From the NCBI RefSeq assembly GCF_036588685.1, contig NC_086374.1, forward strand, positions 90,886,059 to 90,950,058: a stretch of 64,000 bases of DNA, read 5' to 3'. Each line of letters opens with the position of its first letter. The stretch's first letter is position 1. The position numbers and the translations under genes were made by a program. The stretch comes from Mytilus trossulus. Taxonomy: Eukaryota; Mollusca; Bivalvia; Mytilida; Mytilidae. Shown here piece by piece: positions 55,541-64,000 of the stretch. The notes beneath the pieces were generated by a model that saw only the letters and a list, made by a program, of their open reading frames with translations, was not told where the DNA came from and made no database searches.

Positions 55541-55679
55541 TAATTATTAAAGAAATACACATATTTGTTTTGAAAAAAATATTTATGCAACTTTAAAACG
55601 CGTTATAATAATTCATAATTACTCCAAAATGTAACAACCACTTTCATTCCTCGAATCAAACGTACTGAATTAGACTTGT

Positions 55680-55866
55680 CGTCGGGTTGTAACAATATGA
55701 GCATCATGATTGGTGATGTATGTGGAACCTGCCTTCTCTATCTGAGCACCTTATATCACCATGATTGGTCATTGGCTTGGTTCGTGTTGATCACTCTGGT
55801 TTTGTACGTTGTGTATTGTATACTGTTGTTTTTTTTCGATTGCTTTGTCAATTTGTTTCAGGACTT
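55680..55866 (+). repeat. Diverged PLE 3'-region fragment
   Basis: Resembles 52950-53130: GAGCACCT...ATCACC...GATTGGT...GGTTCGTGTTG followed by a T-rich tail. Confidence 0.5.
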
Positions 55867-55974
55867 AGATATCGTGACTCCAAATCGCCTGCACTGTAGC
55901 CGTCCAGCTAGACCACACGATCACAGTGTGGTCTAGCGGGACGGCTACAGTGCAGGCGATTTGGTGTCACGATA
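55867..55974. repeat. About 108-bp palindrome of two opposed SINE heads
   Basis: Left arm 55867-55918 and right arm 55926-55974 are near-perfect inverse copies (GATATCGTGACTCCAAATCG ... CGATTTGGTGTCACGATATC), separated by GATCAC. Both arms are the tRNA-like head of the SINE at 55924. Confidence 0.8.
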
Positions 55975-56362
55975 TCACAGTAGCATGGGTTCGAATCCCG
56001 TCGAGGGAAGAACAAAAAATTTGCGAAAGGAAATTTACAGATCTAACATTGTTGGATTGATGAGTTAGACGAGTTGCATTTACATAATGTACACAGCCAT
56101 GTATCACCATCACTGCTGGTGATCCGATGGATACATCTGTTGTAGAGTTGTCACCGTCTCAGACGTACTTATAAATATAATTATTTTCTGTAACTGTATC
56201 TTACATTAATTTGTAGGATCCTTTACTATAGATAATTTAGCTGATCTGTAATAATAACATCTCCATGCCTTAATATATCATGTACTGTAGCACGACGCTA
56301 GATTAAAACTGACGTGGAAAGGTAACACCTGACCACCGTAAGCTTCATTTTTTTGAAGCCCA
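55924..56362 (+). mobile_element. tRNA-derived SINE (long head with A and B boxes)
   Basis: Head: A-box-like TGGTCTAGCGGGACGG and a canonical B-box GGTTCGAATCC at about 55988, followed by CGTCGAGGGAAGAAC. The body runs about 340 bp to a CTTCATTTTTTTGAAG hairpin near 56343. A second copy of the head begins at 56368. The long variable arm resembles Leu/Ser-type tRNA, but no intact tRNA fold was derived. Confidence 0.7.
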
Positions 56363-56367
56363 GGTGG

Positions 56368-56430
56368 TCGTGTGGTCTAGCCGGACGGCTACAGTGCAGG
56401 CCATTTGGTGTCATGTTATCTCGTATATAG
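56368..56430 (+). mobile_element. Truncated SINE head
   Basis: GTCTAGCCGGACGGCTACAG then TGCAGGCCATTTGGTGTCAT; ends before the B-box. Confidence 0.65.
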
Positions 56431-56505
56431 GGTAAACAGATCCTAATCCACATGTGGCATCCGTCGTGTTGCTCATGTTATAACACGTAGTTGTCTAATC
56501 AGAAT
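56430..56505 (-). repeat. Inverted fragment of the PLE 3' region
   Basis: CCACATGTGGCATCCGTCGT then GTTGCTCATG is the inverse of the segment at about 52945-52980. Confidence 0.55.
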
Positions 56506-57614
56506 CCAAATAATTGATACAAGCTATTACTTATTGTAGTTAACCATGCTACTGTTCGGGCAAAACTGATCACGAATATAATACCTCCCCATGTTGAAAC
56601 TACAATAAAGTGTTGCATTTAATAATTTTTTACTGAAGTAGGATATCTGTTAAGCAAAGATAGTTTTCATCACGATGTTTTAACGTTCTCATTGTATATA
56701 ACAATCGTATATTAAACAGAGGAAAAAGATGATTAAGGGTACCGATATGATAAGTCGACAAAAGACGAACAATATAGTTATATTTGTTTATTCCAAATTG
56801 ATGTTTTGATTTAAGATCTGTTCTGATAAAAAAATGAAATAAAATAAGAATCTGAGAGTGACGTCCGAAGTTTTCCCAGTTATTTATTGAAATAAACGGA
56901 GTCTATGAAAGAAGAGGAAATTTCTACAATACATTTCCATTAACAATATCAATACAGATGAATAAAATATAACCTTTGCTTCTGCATAGTTAGAGTGTCC
57001 AAAGGTCAGCACCTGAAGTGTATGCAATATATACTAAAAAAGAAACTACTTAAATAAAAAAATAAAACAACACTTTATTAATTGCATGCGTCCGACACGC
57101 TTTTCTGGATTTATCTTCATAAAGAACGCTAGAGCCAAATATTTTAAAACCGAAAATTTATGTGGACCGAAACAGTTGGAGAGCTACATACCAAGTAACC
57201 AATAAGTACCTAAAACTAGCAAAGTCCTGAGGGTATTAAAACCTTAGTTTCTGTTTAGTTTTCAAATTTATAAACAAACAATATTCTGATATTAAAAAAA
57301 ATCGTCTTGAATACGTAATAAGTACTTGCTATTTGATATTAAGCATGCATTATAGAGTTGTCTCATTGGCACTCACACCACATCTTCCTATATCTATTAT
57401 ACTTAAATGTTAAATCAGGTCTTTGGTTTAGATATAAAACTACTGCAAATTCATACCTCCAAGTCACATGTTTTACAAAGTACGGGCAAGCAAACGAAAT
57501 ACTTCGCTTATAATGAAAACAAATTATCCAATTTGAAAAGACCTGTTGATATTACGAATGAAGATCATGTTAATTATTTTACCGTTGTTATTTAATATTT
57601 TTGTTTTGTTCCAG
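56506..57614. other. Noncoding DNA upstream of the orphan BIR exon
   Basis: A common repeat tail (GTTGTCTCATTGGCACTCAC) lies at about 57357-57376. I find no preceding BIR exon here; a 62-codon ORF at 57407-57595 has no recognisable domain. Confidence 0.5.
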
Positions 57615-57733
57615 GAACTGGGAATAAATGTCAATTTTACATGTGTGGCGGTATATTAGCAGGTTGGGAAGATGATGATGACCCAAAGGATGAACACAAA
57701 AAATGGTTTCCTAAATGTCCCCTTGTGCAATAA
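57615..57733 (+). pseudogene. Orphan 3' exon encoding the C-terminal half of a BIR domain
   Basis: A TTTTGTTCCAG acceptor is followed by codons for GTGNKCQFYMCGGILAGWED and a tail with EHKKWFPKCPLVQ then TAA. The Cys-x-x-Cys, His and Cys zinc ligands of a BIR domain are all present. The exon begins in the same phase and place in the domain as exon B of the gene at 59947-61331. AATAAA follows at 57753. No partner 5' exon is visible upstream within about 1.5 kb, so it is either a displaced duplicate or the last exon of a gene with a distant start. Confidence 0.65.
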
Positions 57734-58750
57734 TCATAGTTTAATATGACGAAATAAAAAAGGAAAGCCAAGGGCAGATTTTTTATTTTTTTTGTGATTC
57801 GTGCATACCGGATGATTCAAGCTATTTCAAATTACAATATATTGATTAGGGACCTTTTTTTATATTTTGCTACTTAGATCAAGACAGTTTATCAAAATTT
57901 GTATATTCATCAAGGATTAAAAGGGAAGAACGAGCAAACACTAAAACATGTATGATAAAGAAAATTATCAGAGGGTTTTCTCACAATATGTTCCAGAATT
58001 TGACAGTTCCTCACTGAAAATGTATTGATTACCAAAATAATGCTCTTGCCGTCAATCTATGGCCTGTCACATTTCCCCTATCTATTTATGTCTAAATACA
58101 CATATTGTACTCATATTAAGCATCAAATACTTCTGATGTCGGTGACGAAGGTTATCTTTTATTTTCAGAAAATTTAAAATTATATTTCATTTATATGTAA
58201 TTTTGTATTTTGAACAGCGGTATACTACTGTTGCCTTTATATATAGTTAAAAGCAGATGACAGTGAGAGTTAACAATTTACCTCTCATTTGCAAATTATT
58301 GTTTGAGTTACCAAAATATGAATTGGAAAAAAAGATTCTGAAAGATTAAAATAAAAATGAACATATGAATGATTTTTCCAATTACAGAGAAACAAATACT
58401 TAAAACATGATCATAAAACAAAACCAAGGAAAAAGCAACAACAAGTCATATTATTTTTAGAATATAGAGATTCATCCTTTTTATAAACAGTGTAAAATCA
58501 CAACGGAAATAAGTTTACGAAAATTTACCCCATTGTTCTTCTTTGTACTATTCACTTCGTAAAATTAACAGACAGAAATTTTAATAAGGTATTTTGTAAG
58601 ATTTAATGATGAATAAAAAAAAAACGATATAACGAAAACAGAACCATTTCTGCAGTCACCTAAAAGCAGAATCACAATTGAATAATTAAGAATAATTATA
58701 ATGCATTAAACTTTTGTACAATTGTATTACAAGAAATGTGCAGATTTAAC
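57734..58750. other. Noncoding DNA between BIR loci
   Basis: A short block TTTTGAACAGCGGTATACTA then CTGTTGCCTTTATA at 58210-58243 matches the end of the 14826-15587 repeat. No gene. Confidence 0.5.
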
Positions 58751-58830
58751 TATTAAGCTGGGTAATCAGTGGAATATTACAGGAAACATCAAGACAATAG
58801 TTATCAAAGGTACCAGGATTATAATTTAGT

Positions 58831-58880
58831 ACGCCAGACGCGCGTTTCGTCTTCATCTTCATAAGACTCACCAGTGACGC
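58831..58880 (-). ncRNA. Hammerhead ribozyme, copy 5 (A6 to G, extended stem II)
   Basis: The core reads CUGGUGA instead of CUGAUGA; GAAA and GUC are intact. Stem II is longer than in the 47 kb copies (GUCUU ... AAGAC, 5 bp). The A6 change is expected to impair cleavage. Confidence 0.65.
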
Positions 58881-59240
58881 TCATATCAAAATATTCATAA
58901 AGCCAAACAAAGTTGAAGAGCATTGAGGATCCAAAATTCCAAAAAGTTATGCCAAATACGACTAAGGTAATCAATGCCTGGGATAAGAAAATCGTTATTT
59001 TTTTTTTTAAATTCAAAGTTTTGTAAACAGTAAATTTATAAAAATGACCACATAATTGATATTCATGTCACCACCGAAGTGTTGACTACTGGGCTGATGA
59101 TACCCTTGGGGACCAAACGTCCACCAGCAGTGTCATCGACCCGGTGGTGTAAATAGTTATCAATTAAGCTGGGTAATCAGTGGAATATTACAGGAAACAT
59201 CAAGACAATAGTTATCAAAGGTACCAGGATTATAACTTAG

Positions 59241-59278
59241 TACGCCAGACGCGGGTTTCGTCTACATAACACTCATCA
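59241..59278 (-). ncRNA. Hammerhead ribozyme, copy 6 (truncated)
   Basis: Stem II, GAAA and GUC are present; the first core segment reads UUGAUGA and the 5' stem I arm is replaced by unrelated sequence (AAGCTTGG). Inactive fragment. Confidence 0.55.
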
Positions 59279-59289
59279 AGCTTGGTTTC

Positions 59290-59946
59290 TTGAGAAAAAA
59301 AAACACAATATAATAAGCATATTTTGTGAATAAATATATAATGTCGTTAAAAGAAATATTTTCACTTATTTTGTACATAATCAAAGAGGAGCTAGGGATG
59401 CACAAAGCAAACAATATACCATCTGTTGTACGTTTCCCAAGACATTTACGTGTGCAGTGCCATGCAAGTGACTTTTTTCAATTTGTCTTTCTGATACTTT
59501 TCGAGACTGCCTTGGGTAGTTTTTAAAATAATATGAACTAGTCTAACTTTAGGTCACCGGTGATCGCGGGTGTTGGTATGCGAATGTCTGAAACTGAAAC
59601 TTTGGATGTATATACCAGATACCCTTTATAGAAATACTGCACCCCACTGCTTCATATGTGCAATTAGATTCAAAGTATTCACTTTGGAAATACAACGACA
59701 TGATCACTTTCAAACTTGTCAGCTACATTCCTCTGTGCTTTTATGAAAGACGGTAAAGGCAATGATAAATTATTTATTATTTTATAATACTATCTGTATG
59801 ACGTCAGTGCTAAAACAATACTTGTAAAGACAGAGAGCGTTTGAAGGAAAATCTTTCAGATATAAAAGGAATTTAAGAATACTTTTTTTCTAGAATACAA
59901 AAGAAAGAGATCTTTTCGAGTTCTTATAGTAACACAAGTAACACGG
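59290..59946. other. 3' flank of the BIR gene
   Basis: No gene supported; a 66-codon plus-strand ORF at 59326-59526 has no domain. Confidence 0.4.
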
Positions 59947-60068
59947 TCAACCGGAAACAAGTGGACATTTCGGAAACCACTTTTTGTGTTCAGCTTGTGG
60001 AATGTCTTCCGTGTCCCATCCAGATAGTATCCCTCCACACATAAAACATTGACAGGTGTCTCTAGTTC
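59947..60068 (-). CDS. BIR-domain protein, exon B (C-terminal)
   Basis: Acceptor CATTTTCAG at 60069-60071 on the minus strand. The exon completes the second BIR domain: GTRDTCQCFMCGGILSGWD then EHKKWFPKCPLVSG and TGA. Zinc ligands Cys, Cys, His and Cys are all present. It joins in phase to the donor at 60786-60787 (codon split G|GA). The protein ends right after BIR2, so it has no RING or CARD. Confidence 0.75.
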
Positions 60069-60786
60069 CTGAAAATGTACAATATAATTGAGTTCTGATT
60101 TTATAGCTTACATGTATGGGTTATTATTGATTAAATGTTATTTCTGTATAATTATTAGGTCATTCGGGGTCTCAAATTAATTTGTGTTTTTTTTAATTCG
60201 CTTACACTGTTACACACTCTTTGGCTTGGTAAAGAAAGTATCAAGATTTTTTTATATTTTGTAGACGACTTATCATTGTCGTTTTCACACGAGCATATAA
60301 AATGAATTTATGAAAGCACTATTATTCTTTTTATAATTTCAGATTTAAAAACAAAATGATAAGAAAACTATCCGGTGAAAATCAATTATTTTTTTATGCA
60401 TTCGTTAGATTCGTGTTTTCATGAATCGGTACTAACAGGGATTTTTGAAAAAAGCAAAACTTGACTTAATAAGTATTGGTATTCAGTCATGAAAACTTAT
60501 GATACTGCATCATGTCGATATTACGAACATTTGTCGACACTGCACAAGGTAATGCTTTTATAATACTATTTATGTCTTCTTCTTTTTTTTATTTATTTAT
60601 AACACGTCATTGCTAAAGGCTAAACAAATATTTTCAATATTCAAGTACTTCTAGATACGTTCTTTGTGTATTTGATTGTCTTCATGTAAGCTAAATGTTC
60701 TAGTGATTCGTGCCAATCAGATGTTCAAAACAATTTCCAACTGATAGTAAAATTCTTCGTTATGGGAATCAAAATAATATACCAAC
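60069..60786 (-). other. Intron of the BIR gene (718 bp)
   Basis: Donor AAAG|GTTGGTAT and acceptor TTTTCAG|GA bracket this region on the minus strand. It splits BIR2 after GLYYKG; the orphan exon at 57615 starts at the same point. Confidence 0.7.
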
Positions 60787-61331
60787 CTTTGTAGTAAAGA
60801 CCAGTAGCTGCTAAATCATTTGGTTTCTGTTTCAATGTTCTTGGCCATGATTGGTAAGTGGACAATCTGTCACAATATAAGGAATATTGGCTGTTGTGTG
60901 GTTTTACATTCTTTTCTGGCGATTTATTTTCTTTCTTCTGATATGTCTGGACCGTGGCAGAGTTAGAAAATTCAAACATTCTAACACAGTTTTTGTTCTT
61001 CACGCGAACAAGTTCACATTGGCTAAAATGTTTAGAATGTTCACTATGGACATCATCGTCTTTTGTCCAGCCACTTAAAATTCCTCCACAAAAAGCACAC
61101 TGGACCTTGTCCGTGATTCCCATATAGTAGAAGCCATTATCACACAACTTTCCAGGTGACACAAACATATTCGTTGGCCAGTTTGTAAATGTGTTCCTCC
61201 TTAGTTCAACATCTACCCGTAATGGATGTAATCTTTCTAGGGGGTGCTGAGATACATCATCGTAGTCCCCTCTTGACAAAGACGGTGACCGCATCACTGA
61301 CAACATACTGGCTGTAATTACTTGACTTGTT
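60787..61331 (-). CDS. BIR-domain (inhibitor-of-apoptosis-like) protein, exon A
   Basis: Encodes BIR1 (RRNTFTNWP ... GFYYMGITDKVQCAFCGGIL ... EHSKHFSQC, with all zinc ligands), a Lys/Ser-rich linker, and the first half of BIR2 (RLSTYQSWP ... LAATGLYYK). A pyrimidine-rich acceptor TTTTTTTTGTTGTACAG precedes it at 61332-61334, so a 5' exon may exist upstream; alternatively translation starts at the ATG at 61306. BIR domains bind caspases or IAP-binding motifs; IAP genes are expanded in bivalves. A two-BIR protein without RING is likely a regulator rather than an E3. The minus-strand ORF extending to 61537 reads into the presumed intron. Confidence 0.8.
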
Positions 61332-63590
61332 CTGTACAACAAAAAAAACCAATAAATCTGAAGTACTATGAAAATGTGAAAGGAAATGATATGGTTTTGT
61401 TGAAGTGTACTATTATCATATGTATAACTGGTAAATGATTTTCGGTACTTTATACTGATAAAGATACGAAATTCCAAAATTAAAATAAGAGTTTTACATT
61501 TCTTAATATCTTGAAATATACAGGGTAAATTCCCCATCTATCAATGAGCTGTATAGGGAAGTATTTTTATGATTTTTGTAGTCTTTTTGTATTATGGATT
61601 ATGGACTTTCGGAATTGATTTTCCTCTAAGTTCAGTATTTTTGTTATTTACTTTTTAAATATGAAAACACATGATTTTGATTTCAAAATAAACCAAACCA
61701 TACTGAATAAACTGTTAAATGAAACGAATCTGCACTGAATTGTAAAATCTGTAGAAAACAAATTAGGGTCACCTATTTTCTTTCTCTCTCTTAAATATTT
61801 TTAAATAAAAGTTCAACAGTAGAGATAAAACAATACGTCATCTGGACGATGTTTTTGTTTATAGTCAATGAAAAGTAAACACCTTCATCAATTTTATCCC
61901 ATTTTGATAGAGAAACCGCCTCATGCTGGACAAATTATATCTAGCGAAATGTACAGCTTCTTATATGCATTGTTTTAATAATTGTATAAGGGTTTACTAT
62001 ATTTTTGAAATTTTTCGTATCTGACCTCAGGGAGCATAAGTCATGTGGGTCGGCAGGAGAGCATTTAGGGACAACAGATTTTTAAGTCTGAAATACGCTA
62101 CACCAAGAATGATTGTGTCAATGTTTGGTTAGATAGTCAAGATGTCAGACGCCGGTCATTGGGCTAATTCATGGCAACTAATCGCATTGCCGAAAGGGTC
62201 ATTTGAAGTGAAGTAAAAAGTCATTCAATGCTTTCAATGAATGAGTACCACATTCCACAAGTTTTTCTCGAACATGAATACAATATTTGATATTGGACGT
62301 TAAACAACAAACAATTGATCAATCATTCCACGATTTTGCATTTTCATTTCATAAATTATAAAGCTAAATCCTTTAAAAAAACTTATACAAAAATATACTT
62401 TCTAAGCAAATGTGGCAAGATTGCCAATGATATACAAATTAATTAAATTATGACATTTTCTGTTATATTATACTTACATTATACATCAACAACTTCTTGT
62501 AATGACTAAAATTGAACTTCGAGCTATTTGAATGTTTATATTTTCACATCCAATCAAAATTTGTTATTTGTTATTTGTTATTTGCATTTCTATGGTTATC
62601 TGTAGTAAATATAACTTTAAACGGATTAAAACTTCCTGGAACTTTAGTAAATAAATTGTAATTTTTGAATTACAAAATTAAAAATACAAATGCTTTATTA
62701 GACAAAAAAAGTATGTGGTAACACGAATTGTAGATTGTGATACTATATATATCTCAAAATAGAATACAAGGAAATAATATAGCAAAAAGAGGTCATACTA
62801 TATTTGGAATATAAAAATAACACGGTTAAAATTTCCTCTTTTTTAGTTATACAGTGAAAACCAATAGTGAAAATGAAACAGAATGTAGTATAACAATGTA
62901 TGGTTGAAATCTTCAGATATAATTTCTCAGAGTATTTTCTTTATTGTGAGTAAAGAAATGACGAATTTTGTTTAGTGAACTTCCTCATCAATTGTTACAA
63001 GGCAAAAACAATGGAATACCGAAGATGCATATTGTTCAAAAGATTAGAGAGACCACAATTGTATATATGGCTTAAAAGAGAATCACATACATACTAATCG
63101 TAAGTAATTTTTGCTAAATATTCAATGCATGTTATACTGTAATTTCCTCCTATAACTGGAATCTAATCTATATCTTTATTCTCATAAAGGCAATGCATTA
63201 CATCGGTACAGATATAACAAATACAACAATAAATATTTACAATATGTACAAAACAAGCGAGAGAGGTTACAAAAGTTCACTCAGCGAAAGTCAAACTTGT
63301 ATATATATGGCCCTACTTTTTTTTTTTATATATACATTTTTTTTCAATTTTTTTCCATAAACATTGCATTTATATCTTAGCACTCAATATTATTCTCCAT
63401 TCTTTATTTTCGGTCCATTTGTCTGTTATAGGATCCCACTATTTTTCATCGTTTGTAAACCTCATCATTAGCTCCTAATCTATACGAGGGTCTGGACCAG
63501 GGAGGGAGATAAAAAAATGTATGCAATTTATTTATGCTTTATTTTTTCTCATTATCATCTCTTCTTCATACATCACTTAACAATCGACTT
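61332..63590. other. Noncoding DNA, upstream of the BIR exon
   Basis: No gene or clear element found; AT-rich with T homopolymers near 63319-63350. May contain an intron or promoter of the BIR gene. Confidence 0.4.
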
Positions 63591-63720
63591 CCTACATAAC
63601 GTAAACTTCGACTATATCACACAACCAGTGACTGCCTAAATCACACAAACAGGGAATACCTACATCACCTATCCATTGACTACATACCTTACCCAACGCC
63701 CGGCTACTTATTTATTACTG
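63591..63720. repeat. Degenerate tandem repeat (about 33 bp)
   Basis: Related blocks of GACT(T/G)CCTA(C/A)AT(A/C)AC-type sequence, three to four imperfect units. Weak. Confidence 0.35.
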
Positions 63721-63915
63721 ACTGCATATTTATCATTAATAAGATTCAAGGTTTACTGTATTTGCATCGAGTCCCGTAGGGTCGATGGCCAATACACCTG
63801 ACCGAGAATCTATACCAGTGCCAATACAGAAACAGCCAGTTCATAACACTTTTATGAAATAGTCCAACTTTTTCAATACAGACTTGTTCTGAATGTTGTA
63901 TCACATACATCAAAT

Positions 63916-64000
63916 GTGAATATAGGGCCAATATTTCTAATACGAACTGGCAATGATGTGACTATAGGGCCAATATTTCCAATACGGACTGGTATTGAAT
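63916..64000. repeat. 42-bp tandem repeat running off the window end
   Basis: Two units GTGAATATAGGGCCAATATT and GTGACTATAGGGCCAATATT each continue with TC(T/C)AATACG(A/G)ACTGG. The array is cut by the window edge, so its true size is unknown. Confidence 0.7.

Larger units (their letters stand above)
58752..59278 (-). mobile_element. Hammerhead repeat locus with tandemly duplicated flank
   Basis: ATTAAGCTGGGTAATCAGTG, GAATATTACAGGAAACATCA and AGACAATAGTTATCAAAGGT occur at 58752 and again at 59163 (period 411 bp), each followed by a hammerhead repeat start. Copy 1 is a nearly full unit (58800-59160); copy 2 breaks off inside its ribozyme. Confidence 0.7.

Noticed and set aside
55924-56010. 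Functional tRNA gene
   Set aside because: A and B boxes are present but the arms do not give a clean cloverleaf, and the head continues into a SINE body with further copies nearby.
59947-61331. Viral (baculovirus-like) IAP insertion
   Set aside because: The BIR exons have introns with normal splice sites and no viral neighbours; a host gene family is the simpler reading.
60725-61537. 270-codon ORF starting at 61537 as the BIR protein
   Set aside because: The N-terminal part reads through a polypyrimidine-AG acceptor and the C-terminal part through a GT donor; both extensions are hydrophobic noncoding-like sequence.

Overview
This is a eukaryotic, AT-rich, intron-bearing and very repeat-dense window. 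I read it as genomic DNA of a bivalve mollusc, most probably a marine mussel (Mytilidae). The basis is the mix of RING-less B-box/NHL proteins, BIR-domain (IAP-like) exons, tRNA-derived SINEs, Penelope-like elements, hammerhead-ribozyme repeats and dispersed repeats that I recognise from memory as typical mussel repeats. No database search was possible, so the organism is an inference.

Layout. 1-5.2 kb: a 0.6 kb inverted-repeat element; a 1.68 kb element with RAG/Transib-like ends (CACTGTG termini, 5-bp target duplication); and a decayed non-LTR retrotransposon RT on the minus strand. 5.2-10.9 kb: a minisatellite of about 50-bp units with a SINE inserted in it. 11.1-13.4 kb: a foldback MITE and an intact single-exon B-box/coiled-coil/propeller gene (minus). 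13.4-19.3 kb: two more minisatellites (35 and 37 bp), the first split by a repeat that carries a decayed hammerhead ribozyme. 19.46-29.91 kb: a composite element with terminal inverted repeats of about 185 bp and 500-bp internal tandem units. It was interrupted by a 7.3 kb element, which itself received a 5'-truncated LINE with poly(A) and target duplication; an uninterrupted internal repeat preserves the empty site. 29.9-34.1 kb: noncoding sequence with nuclear-receptor-like DR1 sites, a poly-C/poly-G MITE and a 50-bp minisatellite. 34.2-38.5 kb: a large 1425-codon zinc-finger gene (minus). 39-47 kb: dispersed repeats and unique AT-rich DNA. 47.1-53.5 kb: tandem 350-bp hammerhead units (minus-sense) abutting two head-to-tail Penelope-like elements (plus). 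The second has its GIY-YIG endonuclease N-terminal to a CxC linker and the RT, the permuted order of the Naiad clade. 54-57 kb: NHL-protein fragments, SINE copies forming a palindrome, and PLE tails. 57.6-61.3 kb: an orphan BIR exon (plus) facing a two-exon BIR gene (minus), with two more hammerhead repeats between them. 61.3-64 kb: no gene seen.

Only three loci look like host protein genes: the B-box/NHL protein, the zinc-finger protein and the BIR protein. Nearly everything else with coding potential is mobile-element debris. The most interesting material is the self-cleaving-ribozyme repeat family (seven copies or fragments in two subfamilies) next to Naiad-type PLEs, and the RSS-heptamer-like non-autonomous element at 1.57-3.25 kb.
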